Numbered from the stretch's first letter, positions 49,914-59,845 are shown. The stretch is 64,000 nt of DNA from Parabacteroides goldsteinii DSM 19448 = WAL 12034 (GCF_000969835.1 NZ_KQ033912.1:2183920-2247919), one strand, 5' to 3'. The notes: a model not told the origin generated them from the sequence alone. Made by a program: numbers and translations.

Positions 49914-50407
49914 AAGGTATCTTTTTTACGCATATAATTTATGATATATTCCTTATAAAACCAAACAAAAATGTCTTTTTTTATGAAAAACGCTCTCCTA
50001 CAATGGGGTTTTATATATTTACTTTCACCCTTCACCGATTATATTACGTTGTAATACAAATGATCCCCTATACACTATCGGGCGGTACCTTATAGCATAG
50101 TAATCCTACCATTAATCACACTACTGTGTCAGTATAGCTAGCACAATAGTGTGATTAATGGTAGGACTACTATGTGAATTATTCGAAAGCGTACGGTCTC
50201 CCAAACGGATAGGCATCGGTTGCCCGGTGGATAACTATCCGTTCCGGAACGGATGCCTACTCATTCGGAAGTTTTTTTCTTCTGAGCATAAAAATAATCG
50301 GGAAAGGCAGACTTCACCACAAAAAACTATAATACAACACATTACAGCTGTGATGGATGAAGTTTAAAAATCATGGAGGGGGAAGAAAAGGATTCTTCTT
50401 ACTGATT
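49914..50407. other. 494-bp gene-free stretch rich in palindromes
   Basis: No credible gene is visible. Besides the 33-bp inverted repeat at 50096-50174, the segment at about 50197-50265 holds a second knot of pairing sequences: AACGGATAG/CTATCCGTT, GGATAGGCATC with its near-complement GGATGCCTA, and the perfect palindrome CCGTTCCGGAACGG. Each flanking gene lies on the minus strand, so this could be the terminator of the hybrid regulator gene plus a regulatory RNA or leader for the MG2-like gene. Confidence 0.5.
50096..50174. repeat. 33-bp inverted repeat with 13-base loop
   Basis: The arms 50096-50128 and 50142-50174 match at 31 of 33 positions; the arm core is CCTACCATTAATCACACTA. There is no T-run directly after either arm, so it is more than a simple terminator. 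It could be a REP element, a structured RNA or a recombination site. Confidence 0.75.
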
Positions 50408-53400
50408 TCAGGAAGAAGCATTCTTCGTTTTCCTGTACTGTAACGGAGTGACACCGAAATAGTCCTTAAAGTTTTTCCCCATATAACTGGAACTGGAAAA
50501 GCCGGTCTTCCAGCTAATCTCTGCAATCGTCAAATCTGTCTTTTCCAACAAAGAGGCACACTTACGAAGTTTCGTCTGAATGATAAAATCATTCAAGGTC
50601 AGGCCTGTTATCGCTTTGATCTTGGTACCCAGACGGGTACGGCCGATAGCAATCTCACGGCACCACATATCGATGTCAAAATCCTTATTCTCCATATTTT
50701 CCTCTATAATCCGCACAGATTCGTCCAAAAGCTGTTGGTCCAGACGATTGGTTGCCAACTCGGAAGGAACCGATGCCACCTCTGCATGAAAACGAGTTTG
50801 ATGGCTTTTCAAAGTGGTAATGATATTATGGCACTTCAACAAAAGCAACTCAATATTGAAGGGCTTCATGATATAATCGCTAGCACCGCATTTAAGCCCT
50901 TCCAAGGCATTCTCTAAATCGACACGGGCTGTCAAGAGGATAATCGGAATATGCGACGTCTCTAATTGACGTTTCAGCCGCTGGCACATAGCAGTCCCCG
51001 ATATACCCGGCATCATCACGTCGCTGATAATAAGATCCGGCTGCTTCTCCTCAGCCAAACGAATGCCTTCTTCTCCATCCTCTGCCTTATAGACCCTATA
51101 TTTGATGGAAAAAGCCTCTTCCAAGACTTGCAACAAATCTTTATTATCCTCTACAAGCAATACGGAAAAAGACTTTGCCTCCTCTCCGATGTCCGGCAAA
51201 TCCAATAAACCGGCCACACCCCTCTCCTGCACCACCTCCTGTCCGGGCAGCATGTCGGTAGATTGCGTCTCTATTGATTTCTGTTCGGAAGTAAAATGCT
51301 CGTCACCCAAGCGCAAAGTAACCGTAAAGGTGGTTCCCTTTCCCAATTCACTCTCCACCCCGATCTGCCCTTTATGCTGCATAATGATCTCATTGGTCAG
51401 CGACAGACCGATACCACTTCCCGCCGAAGTAACCCCCGACGCATTATCCGCCTGATAAAATCGTTCGAAGATATGCGCCTGCTGGCTCCGGGGAATGCCG
51501 GAGCCAGTATCAGAGATACGTATCTCGACTATCCCTTTTTTACGAAGTAGACTCACCCGGATCGTTCCTCCTTTCGGAGTAAACTTAAACGCATTGGAAA
51601 GCAAATTATTAAACGCTTTACGTATTTGTATCGGATCGAACCATACAGGTATCTCATCTTCCACTGTTTCAAAACTATACTGAATCTGATTGGTCAAAGC
51701 ATAATCCTTAAAGGAATCAAACAACCGGCGCATGAATACAACCATATTCTGCGGCCTGGCACGAAGCGGCATCTTCCCCTGCTCCAAACGTCTGAAATCA
51801 AGTACTTCAGTAATAAGCTGTTGCATCTGAGAGGTGTACTGACGTACTTTCAACAGTTTGCTCCGCAAGGCTCCTGTCAAGCCGTAATTTTGTAGAATAA
51901 GATCAATCTGAGTAATTATCAAGGTCAACGGCGTACGCAGTTCGTGCGATATATTAATATAGAACTTCAACTTCATCTGGTTCAACCGCTCTATACGCTC
52001 CTTTTCCTGTTGCTCCAGTTGCAACGAAGCCTTCAAAACCGCACGGCTCCTGTTAAAACGAATCAACCAGACCAAAAATAAAAGAATCAATAAACCATAC
52101 AACGCAAAAGCATACCACGAGGCATAAAAAGGCGCACGTACCTGTACAGACAGGTTAATCTGCTTCCCCCCACCCATCTCACGAAGGCATAAAGTATACT
52201 TTCCCGGAGGAATGGAAGTATAGACAATCTGCCGGTGCCGTGTACGTGTCCATTGCTTGTCCAACCCCTCCATTTTATATTCAAACAGATTCTTTTCCAC
52301 ATGCCGGTAATTTGTAGAAGTAAAACCCAACGTTATGTTATTCCGGTCATAAGGCAAAGTAAACCCGGAGGTATAGAAAATCGATTTCTGTAAAATACCG
52401 GAAGAAGCAGAAGGCCCGACCGGCGTATTATTCACAGAAAGACTGTTAAACAATATCGTATAAGGCGTCTCCACCGACGAAAAGCCAGCTTCTTTCATCG
52501 CAATCATCCCCTCTATCCCACCGATAAAAATCATGCTGTCGGCAGGCGAAAGATACACGCCGCAATTGGCATTCAGACGGTGCAAAGGCGAAGATACCCC
52601 CAATAGCGTATGAGCCGCTTTCCCGGTTTTCATATCCAACAACGTGATGCCCCGGCTCGAAGTAACCAACAACCGCCCCGTGGGAGTGACCAGCACACGA
52701 AAAGAATCGTTCGTCAGCAACTGCCCCTGCTCCTGGTTATAACACGACCAAAAGTCATCCACCGGATCATACGCCAGCAGGCCGATACCCGACACGGCAA
52801 AATAGATATGCCCGCGCCCGTCGCCCGCAATGCTTTGTACCGGTTTCTTTCCGATCCGGTTTCTCACCGAAGGAATCACCTCGACAACCTGGTCATTCAT
52901 ACGGACACAAACCACCCCCTTATTGGCCAGGGCAAGCCACAACCGGTTCTCCCTATCCAAAAAGGCAGACCTGATAATACCTCCCGCCTGCTCACGAAGG
53001 CCCTTGTCGGAAAATAAAGGCGACAACTGCCGGGTATCCAAATCCAGCAAAAACAATCCATCTTGCGAAACGACTATCAGCCCGTCCTTCCAGGGAATCA
53101 GGTCGGTTATGATACGCTGACTATCATTCGCAAGCAAATCTGTCCCCACCGCTTCGAGGCGACCCGACGAATAGCAATACAAACCATATTGAAACGTGCC
53201 GATATACAGACACCCGGTAGCAGCATCATACCAGACAGATTTGGTAGTAGAGGCCGGTAGCCCCGACAAGGCCGCATCGAGCGGCTTTACCCTCCGGGTA
53301 TTACGATCCAGGCAGTTCAACTTCCCGTGTTCGGTGGCCACATACAAATTGCCCCTGCCGTCTTCAGTCATTTTGCCGAACAAAAAACCGTTCAAACCGC

Positions 53401-54373
53401 CCGCTCCGCCGACATTGGAATAGAATGCATAATTCTCCGTATCCGGATTAAAATAGCTCAATCCGCCATAATACGTGCCAACCCACATGCCCCCCTGGTT
53501 ATCCTTATAAATCGCATACACCGACGAATGCTTCAACGACCAAGGCGCCTGCTCCTTATGCAACAAATGATAATGATCGCGAAGAGAAGGATCTACCACA
53601 GTGATGCCATCGTAGGTTCCGATCCAGACATTCCCTTTGTCGTCTTGATTGATGACGCGTACCTGATTATTGACCAAAGGACGTACAGGGTCGTTTTCCT
53701 GCCATGACAGCCACCTCCCCCGATCAAGCATCTTCACCCCGTTCGACAGCGTACCTACCCACAATCTCCCGTCGCGATCCATAAACAAGGAAGTGACCGA
53801 CTCGTCTTCCAACATCGCCTGCAACGTGTTCCTATCAAAACAATACACGCCACGCGTGGTAGCCATCCAACAAACCCCGTCCTGCCAAAACAAATCCTTG
53901 ATTATAACCGACCGCTCAGGCAACGCACAGACCTTTTCCGCCTCCCCCTCCGGTAGATAGCGAAACACTTCATTCCCGACAGCATAATACAACACTCCCT
54001 CATGATATTCGATGGCTTGCGCCTTTACGCCTGCCCAGCGGAACTCTTCAGCCTGTTTGTCAAAAATAACCACATCCTTGTTGGCCAGCATATAAACCAA
54101 CGCCTCTCCATCCCCACATATCCCGTGGATATTATTATCTTCCGCCCCTTCCAGATAATTGGAAAGGCGAAAAGAGTGTACCACTCTCCCATCATAGGCA
54201 TTCAGATTATCATTTCCAAACCAAATCAGTCCTTGAGCATCCTGATAAACGGATATGGCAGAAGGTTGCGTAAAATCTTCATTCAAATCAATATGCCTGA
54301 AATATAAATCTTTCGGCAATACGGGAAGAAATACGCATAAACAAAGAAGCAGACAGAAGCATTTGGATTTCAT
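50408..54373 (-). CDS. Hybrid two-component system regulator (sensor kinase, receiver and AraC DNA-binding domain in one protein)
   Basis: The 1321-residue protein combines a signal peptide (LLLCLCVFLPVLP), two seven-bladed propellers of Reg_prop repeats (about 20-680; GLIWFGNDNLNAYDG, GRLWVGTLSNGVKML), a Y_Y_Y domain (about 680-745) and a membrane helix (about 748-768; FALYGLLILLFLVWLI). Inside the cell it has HisKA with FYINISHELRTPLTLI (His near 809), a HATPase (NNLLSNAFKFTPKGG, DTGSGIP), a receiver with ISDVMMPG (Asp near 1115) and an AraC-type helix-turn-helix (about 1215-1315). Such proteins sense an oligosaccharide and turn on the adjacent polysaccharide locus, here the divergent SusC/SusD/GH3 genes. 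An ATG at 54412 lies upstream of the -7 motif, so the start is set at 54373. Confidence 0.95.
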   Translation of the reverse strand: MKSKCFCLLLCLCVFLPVLPKDLYFRHIDLNEDFTQPSAISVYQDAQGLIWFGNDNLNAYDGRVVHSFRLSNYLEGAEDNNIHGICGDGEALVYMLANKDVVIFDKQAEEFRWAGVKAQAIEYHEGVLYYAVGNEVFRYLPEGEAEKVCALPERSVIIKDLFWQDGVCWMATTRGVYCFDRNTLQAMLEDESVTSLFMDRDGRLWVGTLSNGVKMLDRGRWLSWQENDPVRPLVNNQVRVINQDDKGNVWIGTYDGITVVDPSLRDHYHLLHKEQAPWSLKHSSVYAIYKDNQGGMWVGTYYGGLSYFNPDTENYAFYSNVGGAGGLNGFLFGKMTEDGRGNLYVATEHGKLNCLDRNTRRVKPLDAALSGLPASTTKSVWYDAATGCLYIGTFQYGLYCYSSGRLEAVGTDLLANDSQRIITDLIPWKDGLIVVSQDGLFLLDLDTRQLSPLFSDKGLREQAGGIIRSAFLDRENRLWLALANKGVVCVRMNDQVVEVIPSVRNRIGKKPVQSIAGDGRGHIYFAVSGIGLLAYDPVDDFWSCYNQEQGQLLTNDSFRVLVTPTGRLLVTSSRGITLLDMKTGKAAHTLLGVSSPLHRLNANCGVYLSPADSMIFIGGIEGMIAMKEAGFSSVETPYTILFNSLSVNNTPVGPSASSGILQKSIFYTSGFTLPYDRNNITLGFTSTNYRHVEKNLFEYKMEGLDKQWTRTRHRQIVYTSIPPGKYTLCLREMGGGKQINLSVQVRAPFYASWYAFALYGLLILLFLVWLIRFNRSRAVLKASLQLEQQEKERIERLNQMKLKFYINISHELRTPLTLIITQIDLILQNYGLTGALRSKLLKVRQYTSQMQQLITEVLDFRRLEQGKMPLRARPQNMVVFMRRLFDSFKDYALTNQIQYSFETVEDEIPVWFDPIQIRKAFNNLLSNAFKFTPKGGTIRVSLLRKKGIVEIRISDTGSGIPRSQQAHIFERFYQADNASGVTSAGSGIGLSLTNEIIMQHKGQIGVESELGKGTTFTVTLRLGDEHFTSEQKSIETQSTDMLPGQEVVQERGVAGLLDLPDIGEEAKSFSVLLVEDNKDLLQVLEEAFSIKYRVYKAEDGEEGIRLAEEKQPDLIISDVMMPGISGTAMCQRLKRQLETSHIPIILLTARVDLENALEGLKCGASDYIMKPFNIELLLLKCHNIITTLKSHQTRFHAEVASVPSELATNRLDQQLLDESVRIIEENMENKDFDIDMWCREIAIGRTRLGTKIKAITGLTLNDFIIQTKLRKCASLLEKTDLTIAEISWKTGFSSSSYMGKNFKDYFGVTPLQYRKTKNASS

Positions 54374-54392
54374 GATTAGTAGGTATTTAATG

Positions 54393-54400
54393 CAAAAATA
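54393..54400 (-). promoter_or_regulatory. -7 element of the hybrid regulator gene
   Basis: TATTTTTG on the minus strand (54400-54393) fits TAnnTTTG and lies 20 bases upstream of the ATG at 54373. It makes the ATG at 54412 unusable if this promoter is real. Confidence 0.45.
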
Positions 54401-54521
54401 AACTATTTTCAACGATTAATGATAATGTTTATATATAATTATACCTCCAAAACGAATATCCGGCCGGACGGCGGGCCTCAAAATGACATACAAATAACAT
54501 TTTATCGTATGTTTACTGCAT

Positions 54522-54565
54522 TTACGCCACTGTTACGCCACTGTTACGTCACTGTTACGTCACTT
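54522..54565 (+). repeat. Four tandem 11-bp repeats upstream of the second SusC gene
   Basis: Units TTACGCCACTG, TTACGCCACTG, TTACGTCACTG and TTACGTCACTT follow one another without gaps. The 11-bp period puts each on the same helix face. They lie between the hybrid regulator and the susC gene, about 165 bp before the susC -7 motif, where an AraC-type activator could bind. Confidence 0.8.
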
Positions 54566-54587
54566 CCCATGAGTGGACCTTCACTGG

Positions 54588-54609
54588 AGGATCATTAAAG
54601 GATCATTGA
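54588..54609 (+). repeat. Two tandem 11-bp repeats (AGGATCATTRA)
   Basis: AGGATCATTAA is followed directly by AGGATCATTGA. The 11-bp period is the same as that of the array ending 23 bases earlier, but the sequence is different. Confidence 0.65.
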
Positions 54610-54730
54610 AGCAAGAGCGACTATGAAACAATAAAATAGCAATATCTGTCAAAAAAACGATAAAATCCGTCGCAAACCGCATTCAACACTTTAACAACCT
54701 ATATTAATACATCATCCTTTAACAATCATA

Positions 54731-54738
54731 TAGATTTG
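54731..54738 (+). promoter_or_regulatory. -7 element of the second SusC gene
   Basis: TAGATTTG fits TAnnTTTG, 45 bases before the ATG at 54784. The lack of a good -33 element fits a promoter that needs an activator. It also rules out the in-frame start at 54736. Confidence 0.45.
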
Positions 54739-54783
54739 CAATCAAAAATTTCAGATTTCTTGAATCTACTTAAAAATTCGTTT

Positions 54784-57700
54784 ATGAAAAAAGTATTCAG
54801 ACCTATCGGACTTATTTTGCTTTCCGGTATTTTCTGCGCTCCCAACCAGGTGTATGCGGCAGACAGTAAGCCGGAAATGGCTTTTGCCATCAATCAACAA
54901 AAAAAACAGGTAACAGGAACCGTTGTTGATGAATTCGGACCCGTTGCCGGAGCTTCCGTCTCTGTGAAAGGAACCAATGAAGGTACTATTACAGATATGG
55001 ACGGTAACTTCTCTTTGGCAGTAAACCAGGGTGCTACTATCACGATCTCCTTTATCGGTTATATTTCGCAAGAAATCAAGTATACCGGACAGACTTCGTT
55101 GGATATCAAATTAGTGGAAGACACACAGAAACTGGATGAAGTAGTCGTAACCGCCATGGGTATCAAAAAGGAAAAACGCGCCTTGAGTTATGCCATGAGC
55201 GAACTGAAGTCGGACGATATCCAGCTCGTGCCGGTACAAAACGTAGCCAACTCATTATATGGTAAGGCTGCCGGCGTACAAATTGCACAGACGGCTGCCG
55301 GTCCTACGGGAGGTACAAAGATTCAAATCCGCGGTATCAACTCCGTAGAAGGTAATACACGTCCGCTAATCGTTGTTGACGGTATTCCTATTAACGATAC
55401 AGACTCTAACTGGGCTGGTCGCGAACGTGACCAGACGCAACAGGGTTCTGCCTTGAACGATATCAATCCGGACGACATCGAATCCATGTCTATCCTGAAA
55501 GGTGCTAATGCGGCCGCCCTGTATGGTTCGCGTGCAACGAATGGTGTGATCGTGATCACAACCAAACGCGGCGACGGCGGAAAGAAGGGATTAGGCATCC
55601 AGGTAGGTACCTCCTATACATACGACCAGCGTGCTTACATGCCTGAATATCAGAACGTCTTCGGTGGAGGTAGCACGCCTTATTTCGTGGCTAACGAAAA
55701 CGGAGATTATACCTACAGTGGTACTACTTACCGCAGCTTCGGTCCGCGCATGGACGGTACGGAGGTGGTTTGGTGGGATGGCGTGAAACGTCCGTTCTCT
55801 CCGCAGCCTAATAACTATCGCGATATCTTTAAAGATGGTTTTACCAACAATAACAGTATCTCTATTACAAACGGCACCGACAAGAACAACATCCGCTTGT
55901 CATATACCAATATGAACTATGCCGGTTACCTGGAAAACTTTAAACAGAACAAGCATAACTTCAGCCTCTCGGGCAACTTCAAAGTGCACGAACGTTTGAC
56001 ATTCGATGCTGCCGTCTCTTTCAACATTTCAGATACAAAAAATCCGCCCACGCGTATTGACCGCGTATCCAATTACCCGATGCCTCGTAACGAAATCACC
56101 CAGTTGTGGAAGGATCACTATAAGAACAGCGAAGGCTACTACCTGACCGACGAAATCAGTGGCATCAGCGGCTCAAACCGCGACAACATCATCAACTATC
56201 TGTTATGGCAGCAGAATGAAAACCAGTATACACAGACGCGCGAACGTTTGATCGCTTCGTTGTCTGCCAATGTCAAGATATTCGATTTCTTGAACTTCCG
56301 CCTGCGTGGGGGTACGGACCGTTACAACGACAAGAAGGAAGACAAGGAAATGTTCAAGAGATATGCCGATCCGGCAAACATGAGCGACTTGCAGGGGCTT
56401 TACCGCAAGACCGACAATCATTACCGCAAAGATTATGTAGAAGGTTTGTTGATGTTCAACAAAACCTTTAAAGAAGACTTCGACGTGACAGCCAACTTGG
56501 GTATCTCAGGCGAAGATATCGCGGAAACCGGTATGACCTGGAGCTCTGAAGGTTTGAAATACAACGGCATGTTCTCTACCAACAATAACAAGAAAGACCC
56601 GAAAGCTGCAGGTAGAGATACGGGCTACAACCGAGGTGAATTCCTGGGTGCTGTGTTCGCATCTGCCCAATTGGCTTACAAACGGTTCTTGTATCTGGAT
56701 TTGACGGCCCGCAACGACTGGTCTTCACGCCTGAGCGCAGGCAATCGCAGTTTCTTCTATCCCTCTGCCGGTTTAAGCTTTGTGTTCACCGAAACATTGG
56801 ATCTGCCGGATTGGTGGAATTACGGAAAAATCAGAGGTTCATACGCGGTTGTAGGTAATACGACACCGACTATTTATTTCACTAATACGGAATACAATTA
56901 CGGTTCGTTCAACAACTCGGCCATTACCAACGACTTCGGCAACGACGTTCCGCCTACAAACATTATTCCCGAAAAGACGTATTCATGGGAATTCGGTTTG
57001 GAAAGCCGCATGTTTGACGGCCGCCTCGGTTTCGACCTGGCTTATTATACCAACAGAACCAAAAACCAGATTATCACCGTGCCGGTCGCTCCCTCTACAG
57101 GTGCCACAGGTATGCGTATGAATGCCGGTGAAATCGGTAACTACGGTATCGAGCTTCAACTGAACGGTACACCGGTTGAAACAAAGAATTTCACGTGGGA
57201 AAGTACGCTGAACTTCTCTTTCACGCACAATGAGTTGATCTCGTTGATTGATGGTATGGAAGACCGCCAGATCGGTTCTCCTTGGAGTGCGGCTATCTTC
57301 AAAGCTGTCCCGGGATATGCTACTCCTAGTGTATTCATCCGCAAATGGGTACGCGATGATCAGGGAAATATGATTGTAGATAAAAACGGTAATTACCAGC
57401 AGGAAGCAGAATTTACGTATGCCGGAAGCGCTGCACCCAAGATGGTAGCCGGCTTCACAAATACCTTCCACTATAAGAACTTCTCATTGAGTGCGCATAT
57501 TGACGGTTCATTTGGCGGTAAATTGCTTTCATTCACCAACAACTTCTTGAAAGCCACAGGTGCCGGCAAAGAATCTTTGTTCGGCCGTGATGAAGAATAT
57601 GGCGGTTTGGCTTACTATATTGACAAGAACACCAACCAAAAAGTAGCTTTGGATAGCCACAGTGCTTCGGCTCCTGCCAATGCGTTGGAAGGCCGCGTAC

Positions 57701-58071
57701 ATCATGACGGTATGATTGCAGAAGGTGTAAAGGCTGATGGCAGCAAGAACGACATCATCGTGGCAGCTTCGGATTACTACAATTCGCGTTATAACCGTAA
57801 CGGTTCGGAAGATAACCTGTATGACAACACGTATATCAAACTGCGTGAGTTGAAACTGTCTTACCAGCTTCCTAACAACTGGGTGTCTAAAATCGGTTTG
57901 CAGAACCTGAATATTTCTCTTATCGGTAGCAACCTGTTCTACATCTATAAGAGCGTCCCCAACATCAATCCGGAAGCTACTTTGGGTACAAGCGGAACCA
58001 ACGCTTATGTAGAATATACGACTTACCCGTCGGCTCGTAGTTTCGGTTTTGCACTTAAAACAAGTTTCTAA
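54784..58071 (+). CDS. SusC/RagA-family TonB-dependent outer-membrane receptor
   Basis: The 1095-residue protein has a signal peptide (LILLSGIFCAPNQVYA), a carboxypeptidase-regulatory-like domain (about 38-112; NEGTITDMDGNFSL), the LDEVVVTAMG stretch near 116, a plug (TRPLIVVDGIPINDTDSNWA, NAAALYGSRATNGVIVITT) and a long barrel ending in Phe (FGFALKTSF). It has no STN domain, which fits control by the hybrid two-component regulator rather than by FecR. With the SusD gene 36 bp downstream it forms the outer-membrane uptake pair of the second polysaccharide locus. The glycan is not evident. The GH3 enzyme nearby suggests a beta-glucan or xylan-type oligosaccharide. Confidence 0.93.
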   Translation: MKKVFRPIGLILLSGIFCAPNQVYAADSKPEMAFAINQQKKQVTGTVVDEFGPVAGASVSVKGTNEGTITDMDGNFSLAVNQGATITISFIGYISQEIKYTGQTSLDIKLVEDTQKLDEVVVTAMGIKKEKRALSYAMSELKSDDIQLVPVQNVANSLYGKAAGVQIAQTAAGPTGGTKIQIRGINSVEGNTRPLIVVDGIPINDTDSNWAGRERDQTQQGSALNDINPDDIESMSILKGANAAALYGSRATNGVIVITTKRGDGGKKGLGIQVGTSYTYDQRAYMPEYQNVFGGGSTPYFVANENGDYTYSGTTYRSFGPRMDGTEVVWWDGVKRPFSPQPNNYRDIFKDGFTNNNSISITNGTDKNNIRLSYTNMNYAGYLENFKQNKHNFSLSGNFKVHERLTFDAAVSFNISDTKNPPTRIDRVSNYPMPRNEITQLWKDHYKNSEGYYLTDEISGISGSNRDNIINYLLWQQNENQYTQTRERLIASLSANVKIFDFLNFRLRGGTDRYNDKKEDKEMFKRYADPANMSDLQGLYRKTDNHYRKDYVEGLLMFNKTFKEDFDVTANLGISGEDIAETGMTWSSEGLKYNGMFSTNNNKKDPKAAGRDTGYNRGEFLGAVFASAQLAYKRFLYLDLTARNDWSSRLSAGNRSFFYPSAGLSFVFTETLDLPDWWNYGKIRGSYAVVGNTTPTIYFTNTEYNYGSFNNSAITNDFGNDVPPTNIIPEKTYSWEFGLESRMFDGRLGFDLAYYTNRTKNQIITVPVAPSTGATGMRMNAGEIGNYGIELQLNGTPVETKNFTWESTLNFSFTHNELISLIDGMEDRQIGSPWSAAIFKAVPGYATPSVFIRKWVRDDQGNMIVDKNGNYQQEAEFTYAGSAAPKMVAGFTNTFHYKNFSLSAHIDGSFGGKLLSFTNNFLKATGAGKESLFGRDEEYGGLAYYIDKNTNQKVALDSHSASAPANALEGRVHHDGMIAEGVKADGSKNDIIVAASDYYNSRYNRNGSEDNLYDNTYIKLRELKLSYQLPNNWVSKIGLQNLNISLIGSNLFYIYKSVPNINPEATLGTSGTNAYVEYTTYPSARSFGFALKTSF

Positions 58072-58107
58072 GTTTTTTGAAAATTAATGTACATAATAAG
58101 TAAATCT

Positions 58108-59724
58108 ATGAAACAAACAATATATGGATTCATTTTAAGCGCAATGGTCGCTTTCTCTTCTTGTTCAGACAAGTTGGATGAAAAGCATGATAATCCGGAT
58201 GCGTTTACTTCCAGCGAAATAGAATATCTGTTTACTAAAGGAGCGCTTCAAACAATCGCTATCGACTATGTAGATACATACAACTTGACGTTCCGCCGCC
58301 TGGGTGTTTATCTCCAGACAACGGCCCGCCAGGAAGGTGAAAACCGCAATACGTTGTATCAGAATATTACCGACGACCTGGGACGTTGGGAAAACTATTA
58401 CGAAACGCGTATGAGAACGTTGACGGAAATCGATAAGATTTATGCCACGTTATCTCCCGAAGAACAAAAAAGCTATCAAAAATATTTCGAAGCGACAAAG
58501 GTGATGAAGGCCTTCAATACGGCTATCGCTAGTGACTTTTTTGGCAATATGCCTTACTCGGAAGCCTTTACCGCACGTAATGTTATCTACGGAGGAGCAG
58601 TGATTTTCCGCCCGAAATATGATACGCAAAAGGATATTTACTACAACATGCTGGACGATTTGAAGGTGGCTGCCGATTATTTCAAGACAGCAACTTCAGA
58701 CGATACATTCAAACGTCAGGATATCATCTATGCAGGCGATTGCCAGCGTTGGTCTAAATTTGCTAATTCACTGCGCCTGCGTTATGCGATGCGTATCTCA
58801 AACGTAGATCCTGAAAAGGCCAAATCTGTACTGTCTGAATTGTCTATCGACCAATTGATTACAACCAACGATGATAATGCGTATATCAAAGTTTCAGGCC
58901 AGTCAACCGCTCCTGATGCCCTATGGCGTGCTATGAATGAAAGCCATTCTACGGGACAAGGTTTTTATATGTATGCGCCGGAGTTGATGGTCAACAAGTT
59001 CAAAGAAGCAAACGACCCTCGCCTGTATGTCTTGTATCAACCTGCAACAGATGACGAAGGCAAGGTATATGAAGACAGCAAAGAGATCCTAGGTTATCCG
59101 GCTTCAGCCGACAAGGCCATTGCTTTGATCAACGAATATAATGGAAACACTGAAAAAAGTCTGCGCGAAACCTATGGTTGTTTAAATTCGGTTACTTTCC
59201 GTAAGAACTTCCAGTTCCCTGTCGGAATTGGTATGACGGCTGCCGAAACTTACCTTTGCCTGGCGGAAGCTGCTCAACGTGGATTGTACAGCGGGAATGC
59301 AGAGGAGTTTTATAACAAAGGCATCGCTTTGTCTGTACAAAACTATTACGACTACTACAAGACCAGTGATGCGGAAGGCAAGGACGAAGAATTAGCCAGA
59401 ACAGACGTTTCGGACGAGACTTTACGTAACTGGATTGCTTCTTCTGCCTACAAGTTTGATGCTTCAAAGGCGTTGGAACAGATCGCTACGCAAAAGTGGA
59501 TGCATCTTAACTTCCTGCAAATCTATGAAACATGGGCTGAATATCGTCGTACAGACCTGCCTATATTGGATGACGACCGCTTGAACGGGGCTTTGCTAAA
59601 CAAGGAAAATGCACCTGTACGTGTGTTGTATCCGGCAAAAGAGGCTTCTATGAATACTGAAAACTATAACACGCAAGCTGAATTCAACAAAATTGATGCA
59701 CGTTTATGGTGGGATACTAAATAA
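58108..59724 (+). CDS. SusD/RagB-family surface glycan-binding lipoprotein (SusD-like_2 type)
   Basis: The 538-residue protein has a lipoprotein signal with lipobox SSC (AMVAFSSCSDKLDEKHDNPD). DCQRWSKFANSLRLRYAMRI, MTAAETYLCLAEAAQRGLY and WMHLNFLQIYETWAEYRRT are characteristic of the SusD-like_2 branch. It caps the preceding SusC transporter at the cell surface. An ATG at 58087 would add seven residues before the signal peptide and is not preferred. A dyad with a T-run lies just after the stop and overlaps the GH3 promoter. Confidence 0.92.
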   Translation: MKQTIYGFILSAMVAFSSCSDKLDEKHDNPDAFTSSEIEYLFTKGALQTIAIDYVDTYNLTFRRLGVYLQTTARQEGENRNTLYQNITDDLGRWENYYETRMRTLTEIDKIYATLSPEEQKSYQKYFEATKVMKAFNTAIASDFFGNMPYSEAFTARNVIYGGAVIFRPKYDTQKDIYYNMLDDLKVAADYFKTATSDDTFKRQDIIYAGDCQRWSKFANSLRLRYAMRISNVDPEKAKSVLSELSIDQLITTNDDNAYIKVSGQSTAPDALWRAMNESHSTGQGFYMYAPELMVNKFKEANDPRLYVLYQPATDDEGKVYEDSKEILGYPASADKAIALINEYNGNTEKSLRETYGCLNSVTFRKNFQFPVGIGMTAAETYLCLAEAAQRGLYSGNAEEFYNKGIALSVQNYYDYYKTSDAEGKDEELARTDVSDETLRNWIASSAYKFDASKALEQIATQKWMHLNFLQIYETWAEYRRTDLPILDDDRLNGALLNKENAPVRVLYPAKEASMNTENYNTQAEFNKIDARLWWDTK

Positions 59725-59749
59725 GTATTTTTCACTTTGTCACTAATCT

Positions 59750-59781
59750 CTTGACCGTATGGTTGATAATCCTTATCTTTG
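59750..59781 (+). promoter_or_regulatory. Promoter of the GH3 gene
   Basis: CTTG at 59750-59753 and TATCTTTG at 59774-59781 match the -33 and -7 elements with a 20-base spacer. The ATG follows 65 bases later. A 15-base perfect palindrome starts right after the -7 element. Confidence 0.6.
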
Positions 59782-59805
59782 TTGTAATGATTACAATCAT
59801 ACGGT
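59754..59805 (+). promoter_or_regulatory. Nested dyads around the GH3 promoter
   Basis: ACCGTATGGTTG (59754-59765) and CAATCATACGGT (59794-59805) are inverted copies with one mismatch, and the promoter -7 element lies in the loop. Inside it, TTGTAATGATTACAA (59782-59796) is a perfect palindrome placed at the likely transcription start. A T-run (TTTTTATTATT) follows. The structure can be read as the susCD terminator, as an operator for the GH3 gene, or both. Confidence 0.55.
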
Positions 59806-59845
59806 TTTTATTATTACAAAAATATCATAATCAGCGAAGAAAAAC

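Noticed and set aside
57185..57205. CACGTG core as a second parS site
   Set aside because: It lies inside the susC coding region and the flanks differ from the parS consensus at about four defined positions.
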